A stretch of 64,000 nt of DNA from JBBQZU01 sp041749535 (GCA_041749535.1 JBGTBE010000108.1:243890-307889); one strand, 5' to 3'; positions 18,890-28,659 are shown, numbered from the stretch's first letter. Numbers and translations are program-made. Notes: generated by a model from the sequence alone, not told the origin.

Positions 18890-19651
18890 TTATGCAGACA
18901 CTTGTTCTTGCTCTTTTTTAATCCAATCGTAGCCTTTCTCTTCAAGTTCAAGAGCAAGTTCTTTGCCTCCTGTTTTAACTATTCGGCCATTGTAAAGTAC
19001 ATGTACAAAGTCAGGCACTATATAATCTAGAAGTCGCTGATAATGGGTAATAACAATAAACGATCTTTCTGGATTTCGGAGCTGATTTACACCATTGGCA
19101 ACTATCCGGAGCGCATCTATATCGAGGCCACTATCTGTCTCATCCAAAATGCACAAACTAGGCTCCAGCATGGCCATCTGAAAGATTTCATTCCTCTTTT
19201 TTTCCCCACCTGAGAATCCTTCATTCACTGATCTATTGGTGAGTTTATTATCGAGTTCTACCAATTTGGATTTTTCCTTCACCATGGCTAAAAAGTCTTT
19301 TGCCGAGAGGGCTTCTTCTCCGAGCGCTTCACGACGTTCGTTGATAGCGGTCCTGAGAAAATTTATGTTGCTTACTCCTGGAATTTCAACGGGATACTGA
19401 AACGCTAGAAACAATCCAGCATGCGATCGCTTGTCAGGCTCCATACTTAACAAGTCTTTACCTTGAAAATTCACGGTGCCTTCGGTAGTCTCAAAGGCCT
19501 CATTTCCCGCTAGCACAGAGGCAAGCGTACTCTTTCCAGAACCATTGGGACCCATTATGGCATGCACTTCTCCAGGTTTTACTTCCAGGTTCAGGCCTGT
19601 CAGGATTTTTTTTCCTTCTACTTCAGCATGAAGATTCTTTATACTTAGCAT
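18890..19651 (-). CDS. sufC: SufC, Fe-S assembly ATPase
   Basis: A 253-residue ABC-type ATPase that drives the SufBCD scaffold in the cytosol. Walker A is GPNGSGKS with K40, the signature loop is FSGGEKKR, and Walker B runs into CILDETDSGLD. ATG 19651 is chosen. The longer ORF would begin at a TTG (19669) and add six residues not typical of SufC, whereas MLSIKNLHAEVEGK is the usual family N-terminus. It lies between sufB and sufD in the standard order. Confidence 0.95.
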   Translation of the reverse strand: MLSIKNLHAEVEGKKILTGLNLEVKPGEVHAIMGPNGSGKSTLASVLAGNEAFETTEGTVNFQGKDLLSMEPDKRSHAGLFLAFQYPVEIPGVSNINFLRTAINERREALGEEALSAKDFLAMVKEKSKLVELDNKLTNRSVNEGFSGGEKKRNEIFQMAMLEPSLCILDETDSGLDIDALRIVANGVNQLRNPERSFIVITHYQRLLDYIVPDFVHVLYNGRIVKTGGKELALELEEKGYDWIKKEQEQVSA

Positions 19652-19692
19652 GAATTTTATTTCTTTCAAATTTCTTGTGCAATAAACACGAT

Positions 19693-21138
19693 TTATCCAA
19701 CACTTCCCTCAAGGGAAATGGCGAGAAGCTTTTGTGCCTCTACTGCAAATTCCATTGGTAATTTATTAAGCACCTCCTTGCAGTATCCGTTTACAATCAG
19801 ACTTATGGCTTTCTCTTCGCTGATGCCGCGCTGTAGGCAGTAGAATATCTGGTCTTCACCAATCTTGGATGTGGTAGCTTCGTGTTCAACCTTAGATGAA
19901 CTATTGCCCACCTCTATATATGGAAATGTGTGGGCTCCGCATCGATCTCCCATTAAAAGGGAATCACACTGCGAAAAATTGCGGGCGTTGGTTGCACTCT
20001 TATTTATTTTCACCAATCCACGGTAGGAGTTATTACTCACACCTGCTGATATTCCTTTAGAAATGATGGTGCTCTTGGTATTTCTTCCAATGTGCACCAT
20101 TTTGGTTCCTGTGTCAGCTTGTTGATGATTGTTGGTAACAGCCACTGAATAGAATTCTCCTATAGAATTATCTCCCTTCAGAATACAACTTGGGTATTTC
20201 CAGGTGACAGCACTACCGGTTTCCACCTGTGTCCAGGAGATTTTTGCACTATTCTCACAAAGCCCTCGCTTTGTTACAAAGTTGAAAATGCCGCCTAGCC
20301 CTTCTGAGTTTCCCGGGTACCAGTTTTGTACAGTAGAATATTTAATTTCCGCTCCTTCAAGGGCTATAAGTTCTACAACTGCTGCATGAAGTTGGTTTTC
20401 ATCACGCATTGGGGCAGTACATCCTTCAAGATAGCTCACATAGCTATTTTTGTCTGCCACCACCAGTGTTCGCTCAAACTGCCCCGTTTGGGCTTCATTG
20501 ATTCGGAAATAAGTGGAAAGCTCCATTGGACATCTCACTCCTTCCGGAATGTATGCGAACGATCCATCTGTAAAAACAGCACTGTTCAATGCAGCATAAA
20601 AATTATCGTTCTTAGGTACTACGGTACCCATGTATTTACGCACCAATTCTGGATGCTTCTGAACAGCCTCGCTAAAAGAGCAAAAGATGATACCTAGCTC
20701 ACTGAGTTTTTCTTTAAAAGAAGTTGCAACTGAAACGCTATCCATCACAAAATCTACGGCTACCCCAGTCAGTCTTTTTTGCTCTTCCAGAGAAATTCCG
20801 AGTTTTTTGAAGGTGTCCAGCAATTCTGGGTCAACTTCGTCAAGGCTGTCGAGTTTCTTTTTTGGCTGCGGTGCCGCGTAGTAATGAATATCTTGAAAAT
20901 CTGGTTTTTTATAACTTACATGTGCCCATTCGGGTTCAGTCATCTCCAGCCATTTTCGAAATGAATCCAGGCGAAATTGCAATAGCCAATCTGGCTCATT
21001 TTTCTTTTGAGAAATAAGTCTGATTATACCTTCATTAAGACCCTTAGGTGCCTTGTCAGAATCAATTTTGGTAGTAAAACCATACTTGTATTCCGATGAA
21101 GTGAATTCTTTCAGTATTTCTTGCTCTTCGGCAGACAT
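19693..21138 (-). CDS. sufB: SufB, Fe-S assembly scaffold subunit
   Basis: A 481-residue protein of the SufB family, the core scaffold on which clusters are built with SufC and SufD. Landmarks include YAAPQPKKKLDSLDEVDPE near the N-terminus, FAYIPEGVRCPMELSTYFR, YLEGCTAPMRDENQLHAAV, and the C-terminal HEATTSKIGEDQIFYLQRG-type segment (here with a cysteine, FYCLQRG). The longest ORF starts at ATG 21192, inside sufA. ATG 21138 (MSAEEQEILKEF) matches the family start and leaves a 10-nt gap after sufA, so it is preferred. Confidence 0.95.
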   Translation of the reverse strand: MSAEEQEILKEFTSSEYKYGFTTKIDSDKAPKGLNEGIIRLISQKKNEPDWLLQFRLDSFRKWLEMTEPEWAHVSYKKPDFQDIHYYAAPQPKKKLDSLDEVDPELLDTFKKLGISLEEQKRLTGVAVDFVMDSVSVATSFKEKLSELGIIFCSFSEAVQKHPELVRKYMGTVVPKNDNFYAALNSAVFTDGSFAYIPEGVRCPMELSTYFRINEAQTGQFERTLVVADKNSYVSYLEGCTAPMRDENQLHAAVVELIALEGAEIKYSTVQNWYPGNSEGLGGIFNFVTKRGLCENSAKISWTQVETGSAVTWKYPSCILKGDNSIGEFYSVAVTNNHQQADTGTKMVHIGRNTKSTIISKGISAGVSNNSYRGLVKINKSATNARNFSQCDSLLMGDRCGAHTFPYIEVGNSSSKVEHEATTSKIGEDQIFYCLQRGISEEKAISLIVNGYCKEVLNKLPMEFAVEAQKLLAISLEGSVG

Positions 21139-21148
21139 AGTAAAAGTT

Positions 21149-21475
21149 TTAAATTGAGAAACTCTCTCCGCAGCCGCAGGTGCGATTGGCATTGGGGTTT
21201 ACGAACATAAAACCCTTGCCATTTAGGCCACCGGAATAATCTAACTCTGTTCCCACCAAATAGAGATAACTCTTTCGGTCCACAACAATTTTCACCCCGT
21301 TGTCTTCAAAGAGTTTATCTCCTTCGCGCATCTGATGATCGAAATCAAGCTCATACATCAAGCCGCTGCACCCACCTCCTTTGACTCCTACTCTGATAAA
21401 AGAGTCAGCACCAGCGCTCTTCTCAGTAATGAGTCTCAGTACTTCTTGACGTGCAGAATCCTTAACTTTTATCAT
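21149..21475 (-). CDS. sufA: SufA/HesB-IscA family A-type Fe-S carrier
   Basis: A 108-residue A-type carrier with the three conserved cluster-binding cysteines C36 (GGGCSGLMY), C100 and C102 (TCGCGESF). Such proteins receive clusters from the SufBCD scaffold and pass them to apoproteins. It is the first gene of an eight-gene operon (sufA-B-C-D-S-E, DUF59, DUF2480) and is preceded by a promoter-like element on the minus strand. Confidence 0.95.
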   Translation of the reverse strand: MIKVKDSARQEVLRLITEKSAGADSFIRVGVKGGGCSGLMYELDFDHQMREGDKLFEDNGVKIVVDRKSYLYLVGTELDYSGGLNGKGFMFVNPNANRTCGCGESFSI

Positions 21476-21567
21476 GGCTTTAGTTTCAAATTAACAGTAA
21501 TCTGTTTTGAAAGTTCTTTCTCACAGTCTTTATTTAGATTAATTTTAAATTGTGCGAGAAACTTTTG

Positions 21568-21598
21568 CAAAGTTACCTAACAAAATCGTTTGTTACAA
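21568..21598 (-). promoter_or_regulatory. Predicted SUF operon promoter
   Basis: Read on the minus strand, TTG (21598-21596) is followed after 20 nt by TAACTTTG (21575-21568). This matches the Bacteroidota TTG/TTTG-N~20-TAnnTTTG promoter. The predicted leader before sufA is about 85 nt. No recognisable IscR- or Fur-type operator was identified by eye. Confidence 0.55.
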
Positions 21599-21659
21599 CA
21601 AGCAGGTCTCGATTGGCCATGTTCTACATAGGGACGCTCCTTAGAGAAACCGAAGGGTA

Positions 21660-21667
21660 TATATTTG
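21660..21667 (+). promoter_or_regulatory. Predicted thiL -7 promoter element
   Basis: TATATTTG matches TAnnTTTG and ends 17 nt before the thiL ATG, which would give a leader of only about a dozen nucleotides. No convincing -33 element was found at the normal spacing. Confidence 0.35.
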
Positions 21668-21684
21668 CAATCTAAAACACATCT

Positions 21685-22713
21685 ATGATGGACCGCACAG
21701 AACTTAGTAATTTGGGTGAATTTGGGTTAATCGAACATTTAACCGGCAGGTTATCAAATACGCAACCTACTACTATAAAAGGGGTTGGAGATGACGCGGC
21801 TGTAATTGATAGTGGAGATAGATACTTGCTGATTACAACTGATATGCTTGTAGAAGGCATTCACTTTGATTTGAGCTATGCACCTTTGAAGCACCTCGGG
21901 TATAAATCGGTTGCGGTGAATCTTTCGGATATACTCGCGATGAATGGGAAACCTACGCAGATCACCGTATCTCTTGGGCTTAGCAATAGGTTTTCTCTAG
22001 AAGCTGTAGATGAGTTGTACGCTGGTATATTGTCATGTGCTTCAAAGTTTGGAGTTGATGTGGTGGGCGGTGATACAGTCAGTTCTAAAAGCGGTCTTAT
22101 CATTAGCATTACAGCTGTTGGTGAGGTAGCTAAGGATGAAGTTGTGTATAGAAGCGGTGCCAAGGCAACTGACCTTGTGGTTGTTTCTGGTGATCTTGGA
22201 GCAGCATATATGGGCCTGCAGGTTCTGGAGCGCGAAAAAAGCGTTTTTGAATCTACACCAGGAATTCAGCCTGATTTGGAAGGGCATGATTACATTCTGG
22301 AGCGTCAATTGAAACCAGAACCTAGAATGGATGTGATACCATTGCTCAAACAGCTAGATGTATTGCCCACAAGTATGATCGATATTTCTGACGGGCTTGC
22401 TTCCGAGCTCCTGCATATTTGCAAGCAGAGCGATGTTGGATGTCAGATTTATGAAGAAAAGCTACCCATCGATCCAACAGTGATAAGTGCAGCAGAAGAT
22501 TTTCACATGGATCCAACCACATGCGCACTCAGTGGGGGCGAGGACTACGAATTGCTTTTCACGATACCTATAACAAGCTATGAGAAGCTAAAAGGAAATC
22601 CTAATTTCACTTTTATAGGCCACATCACGGATTCTCGTTCGGCCCATATTATTGCCCGTGATGGCACTGTTCACGAGCTTAAAGCGCAGGGATGGGATGC
22701 TTTTGTAAAGTAA
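21685..22713 (+). CDS. thiL: Thiamine-monophosphate kinase ThiL
   Basis: A 342-residue enzyme that phosphorylates thiamine monophosphate to thiamine diphosphate with ATP. It has the PurM/ThiL-type layout. The N-terminal half has LGEFGLIEHLT and GVGDDAAVID, then TTDMLVEGIHFD with its metal-binding aspartate, and the VNLSDILAMNGKP helix. Later come VVGGDTV and MIDISDGLASEL, and a C-terminal LSGGEDYELLFT segment. Length is typical. It stands alone, transcribed divergently from the SUF operon. No TPP riboswitch was noticed in the short leader. Confidence 0.96.
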   Translation: MMDRTELSNLGEFGLIEHLTGRLSNTQPTTIKGVGDDAAVIDSGDRYLLITTDMLVEGIHFDLSYAPLKHLGYKSVAVNLSDILAMNGKPTQITVSLGLSNRFSLEAVDELYAGILSCASKFGVDVVGGDTVSSKSGLIISITAVGEVAKDEVVYRSGAKATDLVVVSGDLGAAYMGLQVLEREKSVFESTPGIQPDLEGHDYILERQLKPEPRMDVIPLLKQLDVLPTSMIDISDGLASELLHICKQSDVGCQIYEEKLPIDPTVISAAEDFHMDPTTCALSGGEDYELLFTIPITSYEKLKGNPNFTFIGHITDSRSAHIIARDGTVHELKAQGWDAFVK

Positions 22714-22718
22714 AACCC

Positions 22719-24278
22719 TCAGACAAATTTTTTACCGGAAGCCTTGCGATTGAGTATAATTGATATTGGTGTTTCGGTGCTTTTTGATTCCGCCCAGGCC
22801 TGAAAATCAAAGTATTCAAGTACACGCTTTTCGTATGGTTCCTTTTCAAGTACTATCATTTTCAGTGAGAAGTCAGACAGGGCTTTTCTGGCTTCGACCA
22901 AGTTCTCAAGTTTCGGCAGTTTTTTGAAAAGCTCTGTGAATAACTGTTCGAATTGATACTTCCTACTGCGGGTGTCAAGGTATCTGCTCAGGCTTTTGAG
23001 CCCGTATGGTATTAAGTCTAAATTGCCCAGCTCATAGTGAATAATCAAGTGCATCATTTCAGCAAAGCAATAAAGGTCTTCAGTTTTATCTATGCTTACA
23101 GAGTTGAGGAGTGTGTTGTTGTGTTGGAGTGCCTTCTTTAGGTCACCAGAAATAAAATAAAGGGTGCACATAGCATGATAAAAGCCTGCTTTCCTCAGTG
23201 GACTTAGCATGCTACTCCATCGTTTAAGTTTCGGCTCGAGTTCCTTCAGCAGCAATTCACCTCTGGAAACATTACCAGTTAGATTGCATATTGCCAATTC
23301 AATACTGTACGTACTATTGAAGATTCGAAGCTCTAAATCTTCACTCATTCTTTTCAATAGCCAACCGGGAAGATTACGCGCCATTTTTAAGTACTTATTG
23401 GCATCGTCAAATCTGTTCAGCTTTGCGCTCACGTATACCAAGTTTGTGAGCACAGAAATATACATCCCAGGGTCGTATTTTACCAATTCCATTCTATTCT
23501 CAAGCAGAGAAAGCAGTTCCTTCAGGGTATTGGCAGTTTCTTCATAATCGCCGGATGCAAAATTAAAAGCGCTTTCTGCTTGCTTAGAAAGGTAGATTGC
23601 TTCAAGGGATATATCATTGTTTTTTATTAGCTCTTGTGAGCGTTGCAACTGGGTCTCTAATGCTCTCACATCTTCATCATTCCGGGCTTGTCCTTTTCTA
23701 AAGAGGTTATCGAAAAGAAGACTTTTTGACAGCCACAACTCACTTTCTAAATTGAGTTTGTTTATGGCTCTTGCTTCTAACTCATACACTTCCTCGATAC
23801 TGCTGGCAGGACCGGCGTTGTAATTGTCGGTTTCAGCCAGCCTTTTTTTTCGCTTGGCCAGCAGCACAATTACTGCCCACTGCTCATGCTTGATAGCAAT
23901 TTTCAATGCATTGTTTAGAATTCGCTCACATTGGCTGTACAATGACTTGTCGAAAAGAATAGTAGCATAGTGTAAATATTGATAAAGCTCCGCCTCAATC
24001 GAGTTATGGGTATTGTAGGAATTTAGGCTTCTAAGAATCTGATGATAGAGTCGATTTTTTGCTATTGAGAAATGCTTGGCAAAAGCAGTATCCGACAATT
24101 TTTCAAGAATCAAGGCCTCGTCGTAATGATCTTGTTTGTCAATCTCATCAAAGAGTGTGATGTATGTTTTTATTTCCTTGGTAAAGTGCCGATCTGAAAA
24201 TATTTTGAAATACCTTTTCTCCGCACTGCTTAAGGATTTAATCAGTTCATGAAGATGGTTTGATGCTTTGTTTGACAT
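22719..24278 (-). CDS. Conserved helical (TPR-like) protein of unknown function
   Basis: A 519-residue soluble, almost entirely helical protein with no signal peptide. The N-terminus (HLHELIKSLSSAEKRYFKIF) is a motif I have seen on uncharacterised Bacteroidota proteins. The middle (about residues 110-440) looks like degenerate TPR hairpins (ALKIAIKHEQWAVIVLLAK, LVYVSAKLNRFDDANKYLK). The longest ORF begins at a TTG (24332). ATG 24278 is preferred because it starts directly at the conserved N-terminus. It is convergent with thiL (5-nt gap). No enzyme motif is visible; a scaffold or regulatory protein is possible. Confidence 0.75.
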   Translation of the reverse strand: MSNKASNHLHELIKSLSSAEKRYFKIFSDRHFTKEIKTYITLFDEIDKQDHYDEALILEKLSDTAFAKHFSIAKNRLYHQILRSLNSYNTHNSIEAELYQYLHYATILFDKSLYSQCERILNNALKIAIKHEQWAVIVLLAKRKKRLAETDNYNAGPASSIEEVYELEARAINKLNLESELWLSKSLLFDNLFRKGQARNDEDVRALETQLQRSQELIKNNDISLEAIYLSKQAESAFNFASGDYEETANTLKELLSLLENRMELVKYDPGMYISVLTNLVYVSAKLNRFDDANKYLKMARNLPGWLLKRMSEDLELRIFNSTYSIELAICNLTGNVSRGELLLKELEPKLKRWSSMLSPLRKAGFYHAMCTLYFISGDLKKALQHNNTLLNSVSIDKTEDLYCFAEMMHLIIHYELGNLDLIPYGLKSLSRYLDTRSRKYQFEQLFTELFKKLPKLENLVEARKALSDFSLKMIVLEKEPYEKRVLEYFDFQAWAESKSTETPISIILNRKASGKKFV

Positions 24279-24437
24279 GTCTATTAATGATGCTAAATGT
24301 TCTGCTTGGAATCTCGATTCTAAATCTATCAATTTTTCATTTTCTAATCTGCGAATGCGTGTTCAATGTGGGTCTTATTTAATGTGGTCGGCAGCTACAT
24401 CAACAAGTTAAGAAATTATCGGTGAGTATATTGAAGT

Positions 24438-24467
24438 AAAAAAAAACCCCGCTTAAAAGGCGGGGGT
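24438..24467 (-). terminator. Rho-independent terminator of the kinase-lipoprotein unit
   Basis: On the minus strand a perfect 6-bp stem (CCCCGC / GCGGGG) with a 7-nt loop is followed by a run of nine T residues. It lies about 25 nt past the small lipoprotein gene stop. Confidence 0.85.
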
Positions 24468-24490
24468 GTCAGAAGTGTATAGGATTGTTA

Positions 24491-24748
24491 TTATTTATTG
24501 TGAGGTGGTTTTGGGTTTCCGCTCTCGTCATCTCCATCATCGTTTACATTCGGCTCAGTGAGATCTCTATCATCCGAATCTCCTTCATTTTTTCGTGGTT
24601 TTTCTTTATCAAGCGAATATCCATCGTCATCAAGAACCAGAGATTTGGCTGCTGGCGCCATGTCGGGAGATTCAACTTCATCCTTACCGCAGGAAGCCAT
24701 CATGAGCCCAAAAAGGCAGATTGCAGATATGTAAGCTATTCGATTCAT
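24491..24748 (-). CDS. Small acidic lipoprotein
   Basis: An 85-residue predicted lipoprotein. The signal peptide ends in the lipobox LMMASC with C20 as lipidation site. The mature part is hydrophilic, acidic and probably disordered (DSDDRDLTEPNVNDDGDDES). ATG 24748 is chosen because the longer GTG-started ORF adds residues before a perfect signal peptide. It lies 34 nt after the propeller sensor kinase stop and just before a strong terminator, so it is probably the last gene of the response regulator-kinase unit. No domain is recognised. A sensor-associated envelope factor is speculative. Confidence 0.7.
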   Translation of the reverse strand: MNRIAYISAICLFGLMMASCGKDEVESPDMAPAAKSLVLDDDGYSLDKEKPRKNEGDSDDRDLTEPNVNDDGDDESGNPKPPHNK

Positions 24749-24782
24749 ACTATTACGGATGGACCAAGATACGCATGATTTT

Positions 24783-27700
24783 TTAAATTCCAACACTATC
24801 GTGTAAAAAAGTTGACGATTCTGTCGTTTCAGGCATTTTTGGTAGTTTTATGGTTACCCTGGTTCCAAGTATATTCCCATCATAATCGTACAGTTGAGAA
24901 GGGCCAATCACCTCATATTTGAGTCCTGTCATTCTTCGGTAGAGCGCTACGCGACTATGGGTTATTTGCATGCCCTTTGAATTGTGCCCATCAGCATCTA
25001 AGATTTTCCGACCCAAACTTTCGTTGATCCCTATACCATTGTCATCAATTTGTAAGGAATAGGAATCACCAGAATCACAAACTGAAAGTATAATTTCTCC
25101 GTGTCTTTCATCCGGCAAAATGCCATGCCAAATACTATTTTCCAGAAAAGGTTGTAGCATCATTGCAGGCAGGGAAATGAACTCCGGATCGATGCCTGGT
25201 TCGATTTTAAATTCATATGAAAAGCGCCCTTGAAAACGCATCTGCTCCAGAGATAAATAAAGCTCCAAACGCTCTAATTCTTCACTCAATGATGTTTGAT
25301 TCTGTTGGCTGCTATCGAGATTCTTTCGGATAAGTCGTGCAAAACTGGTAAGATATTTATTGGCAGACTTGCGGTCCTGCATGTTGATATAGTACTGTAT
25401 ACTATTGAGTGCGTTGAATATAAAGTGCCTGTTCATACTGGAGTTTAGAGATTGTGACTCAAGTTCCAATAGTCGGGATTGGTACTTTAGCATCAACCCT
25501 TCACTTTTGATCCTTTCCTTTTTCTTGCGATTCAAATAGAAAAGGTAGAGGAGAGTAAGGAGAAACAAAAAGCAAAGAGAAAAGAACCACCATGTGAGAA
25601 AATAGGGTGGTGTTATCTCAAACGAAAACTCTTCAATTTGAGTCAACTCTGGTTCATCTTCTGAGTACGATTTTACTTTGAAAATATACTGACCATGAGG
25701 TAAGTAAGCATATGTTGCTGACCTGGATTTTGTTGGTCCTAGCCAAGTGTCATCTGCTCCTTCAAGCATGTACATATACCGCACTTTGTCAGGGTTGCTA
25801 AAGTAAATTCCGGAATAGTTGAAAGTGATGTAATTCTGGTAGTGTTTCAACACTGGCATATACGGAAGGCCACTTTCCTTAGCCATTGAGTCTGCGAACA
25901 AATTCCAATCAGTAGGCTGGAGGAAGAGTTCAAGGTGTGTGATGTTGACTTCGGGCGCTTTAACCCCGATAAAATTATCGGCATCTGGATCAAACCGCAC
26001 CACACCCATTGTGGTGCCAAACCAAACATACCTTCCATCAAAGTGTACAGCATTCTGGTTCGTTTCTTTAGACTGAAGTCCTTCATAACTGCTGTAGTGC
26101 TTGGTTATAAGTTTCCCAGTGCTATAATACTTGCTTAAATTCAGTCTGTAGAGACCATCGTTGGTTCCAATTATAAGAGACTCATCGTGTAGCAATCTCA
26201 GGAAGTTGGTGTGATTGGAACTGAATTTTGAACTGAGCACTATTAAACTCGGATCATTTTCACCTTTTCTGAGATGGTATAGACCCTCTGAACTTCCAAT
26301 CCAGAGGTGACCTTCACCATCGATTTCAAGACAGTACACTGCAGCATCATTGGGGATACTAAACATCTGAAATTCATCAGCAACCAGCAGATAAACCTTG
26401 CCTTCCGCCCCAATCCACGTTGAATCTCCCTGATGCACGATGCTGCGAATGCGCTTACCAGAAAATCCATCACTATCAACATAAGTTTGCACTATTTTTC
26501 CATCCATGTTTAGCGTTGCGAAGCCCCTTTCTGCGCCCACATATACAATCTGGTCCTTCATTGTAAGGGCAGTCACCCTATTGCCAATTGTTGCTTCAGT
26601 TGAGATTATCGTGGCATTGCCATGAATGTCGCTCTTGAAAATACCTTGCGAGGTTCCTGCCCATAGTGTTCCTAACTCATCGAATGCTAACTGCCAAATG
26701 GTTTTGGTAGGCAGTCTTTCTTGATTCGAATATGGCTCGAAGTCTTTTCCATTATATGAACAAATGCCCTGATCGTAAGTTCCGAAGTACAATTTACCAA
26801 AGGGGTCTGAGACCGTTTGCATCACAACATCCGAGCATAATCCGTCTCTTGAACTAAAATTGCGGAAGGACTTACCGGCACTTCTAAAAACACCTTGGCC
26901 ATCGGTTCCAAACCAGAGTAAACCTTCCCTGTCAGTTCCAAAACATTTGATATTGCTGTATGGCAATTTTTCGGAAGTTTGCACCAATGCGAGTTTGTGG
27001 CCTGATAATTTATTTATACCCGCTACAGAACCTAGCCAAAACTCTTCATCATTTATTTGAATAATGCACCTAATACTATTGCTTACTAAACCATCTTCTT
27101 CTGTTTGTTGTCTTAGGTGTCCGTTTTGAATGATGTAAATTCCTTCTTCAAACGTGCCTACAATTACGTCCTCATTTTTCGTAAAAAGGATATCACTTAT
27201 GCTCGCAGTTCTCAGCGTCTCAAAGGGATGTGCGGTCACTGTTTCTTCATCAATGATTGCCATTCCTGATCGGGTTCCCACCCATACAGCGCCATCAGAA
27301 GCCACAGCGATTTTTCTAATATAGTCATCTGGTAGTCCTTCACTTTTCCGGAAGGGCATAAATTCATCGCCATCATACCGAAGTACACCTTCTCCAGCCG
27401 TGCCTATCCAAATAATTCCGGGAAAAGTTTCTGCCAATGTTAGAATCTTGCTATGCTCATAGCCAAAGGGTAGTGGGATGGAATGAAATCCTAAACCATC
27501 AACAAAACAAAGTGCACCGGCACTTCCAATCCAAAACTCTTTCTCACCTTGATAAAGGCAGTTTATTTGATTATCCGGAAGACCATCAGCGGTGGAATAA
27601 TTCTTGAATTCTACACCGTCAAATCTGCTCAAGCCGCCCAATGTACCCAACCAGAGATAGCCCCGGTCATCCTGGGCGATGGCCCTTATTTGTGATTGAG

Positions 27701-27800
27701 GAAGTCCATCAGAAGTGCCATAAGAAATATAGTGGGAATTCTGCGTGAATCCAAGGCCTGCAATTGCAAATAGTGTCAGGACGAGTATAATTTGGCGCAT
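24783..27800 (-). CDS. Hybrid propeller / Y_Y_Y sensor with LytS-type histidine kinase
   Basis: A 1005-residue membrane sensor. After a signal peptide come about a dozen two-component-regulator propeller repeats (residues 30-620), of the type DDRGYLWLGTLGGLSRFDG. A Y_Y_Y domain follows (about 640-715, YMYMLEGADDTWLGP). One transmembrane helix (about 722-746) leads into a His_kinase (LytS/YehU) domain with phospho-acceptor histidine near residue 790 (NRHFIFNALNSIQYYI) and an HATPase N-box/G-box (LQPFLENSIWHG, IDDNGIGI). Unlike SusR-like hybrids it has no fused receiver; its partner is the LytTR regulator gene 5 nt upstream. The periplasmic ligand is unknown. Confidence 0.92.
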   Translation of the reverse strand: MRQIILVLTLFAIAGLGFTQNSHYISYGTSDGLPQSQIRAIAQDDRGYLWLGTLGGLSRFDGVEFKNYSTADGLPDNQINCLYQGEKEFWIGSAGALCFVDGLGFHSIPLPFGYEHSKILTLAETFPGIIWIGTAGEGVLRYDGDEFMPFRKSEGLPDDYIRKIAVASDGAVWVGTRSGMAIIDEETVTAHPFETLRTASISDILFTKNEDVIVGTFEEGIYIIQNGHLRQQTEEDGLVSNSIRCIIQINDEEFWLGSVAGINKLSGHKLALVQTSEKLPYSNIKCFGTDREGLLWFGTDGQGVFRSAGKSFRNFSSRDGLCSDVVMQTVSDPFGKLYFGTYDQGICSYNGKDFEPYSNQERLPTKTIWQLAFDELGTLWAGTSQGIFKSDIHGNATIISTEATIGNRVTALTMKDQIVYVGAERGFATLNMDGKIVQTYVDSDGFSGKRIRSIVHQGDSTWIGAEGKVYLLVADEFQMFSIPNDAAVYCLEIDGEGHLWIGSSEGLYHLRKGENDPSLIVLSSKFSSNHTNFLRLLHDESLIIGTNDGLYRLNLSKYYSTGKLITKHYSSYEGLQSKETNQNAVHFDGRYVWFGTTMGVVRFDPDADNFIGVKAPEVNITHLELFLQPTDWNLFADSMAKESGLPYMPVLKHYQNYITFNYSGIYFSNPDKVRYMYMLEGADDTWLGPTKSRSATYAYLPHGQYIFKVKSYSEDEPELTQIEEFSFEITPPYFLTWWFFSLCFLFLLTLLYLFYLNRKKKERIKSEGLMLKYQSRLLELESQSLNSSMNRHFIFNALNSIQYYINMQDRKSANKYLTSFARLIRKNLDSSQQNQTSLSEELERLELYLSLEQMRFQGRFSYEFKIEPGIDPEFISLPAMMLQPFLENSIWHGILPDERHGEIILSVCDSGDSYSLQIDDNGIGINESLGRKILDADGHNSKGMQITHSRVALYRRMTGLKYEVIGPSQLYDYDGNILGTRVTIKLPKMPETTESSTFLHDSVGI

Positions 27801-27805
27801 ATAAT

Positions 27806-28555
27806 TCAGATACCAACTATTCTGTCCAGGAATGGTTGAACTTTACGACGGGCTATTGGTATATGCTTACCGTTGCTCATCACTGCACTATTGCCGTCCA
27901 ACCGATTAAAGCCTTTGAGGTGGTAGCGCATATTTATAATATGTGATTTGTGTACCCTAAAAAAAACCAATGGACTCAGCTTGTCTTCATATACTTTGAT
28001 ATTCTTGCTGCTAAGAAGTTTTTTTCCATCGGCCAAATAGATGGTGGTATAACTTTCCGAGGCTTCAAGGTGCACTATTTCCTTACAGGGAATGATCTCA
28101 AACCCATCGCGCATTGGGATGGCAATACGCTCGCTTTCATGCTCTGTATAGGCCTGTCGAATAGCATCTTTGATGACATTGAATCTTTCGTTTCCGGCAG
28201 GAGTATGCTCTTTGAGCCTTTTAATGGCGCCCTGCAAATCATCTATGTTTATTGGTTTTTCCAGGTAGTCTATCGCACGTACTTTGAGTGCCTGCAGCGC
28301 ATACTCGTTGTGTGCAGTAGTGAATATTATTGAAAGCGGAATATTGTCTATGCTGTTGAGTAGTTCGAATCCATTCTCCCTGGGCATTTGTATATCAAGA
28401 AAGAGGACGTCGGGTCGGTTTTTTGAAATAATGAACCGTGCTTCATCTGCGTCTGCGGCAGTCTCAATTCCAATAATCTCTGGGCAATACTCCTTGAGCA
28501 TAAATTTCAGATTTTCTCGGCAAAATTGCTCGTCATCAACTATTAAGGCTTTCAT
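27806..28555 (-). CDS. LytTR-family response regulator (kinase partner)
   Basis: A 249-residue regulator. The receiver domain (1-120) has acidic D7/D8, phospho-acceptor D54 (LFLDIQMP), and the KP motif YLEKPINIDD. A LytTR DNA-binding domain (about 145-245) has IPCKEIVHLEASESYTTIY, FFRVHKSHIINM and the PIARRK end. It is only 5 nt upstream of the propeller kinase gene and is almost certainly its cognate partner. A second LytTR regulator lies just upstream. Confidence 0.92.
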   Translation of the reverse strand: MKALIVDDEQFCRENLKFMLKEYCPEIIGIETAADADEARFIISKNRPDVLFLDIQMPRENGFELLNSIDNIPLSIIFTTAHNEYALQALKVRAIDYLEKPINIDDLQGAIKRLKEHTPAGNERFNVIKDAIRQAYTEHESERIAIPMRDGFEIIPCKEIVHLEASESYTTIYLADGKKLLSSKNIKVYEDKLSPLVFFRVHKSHIINMRYHLKGFNRLDGNSAVMSNGKHIPIARRKVQPFLDRIVGI

Positions 28556-28659
28556 ATTTTGAATCTTAAGCTGAATTTCATGAAAATATAGTTGGGAGTA
28601 CGTGCGATCTAACCAATGGTGGTTTTCATTGATTCAATCATAGGGTTGATTGATTTAAA

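Noticed and set aside
21139..21192. Earlier ATG for sufB inside sufA
   Set aside because: Would add 18 non-conserved residues and overlap sufA; ATG 21138 fits the family and spacing.
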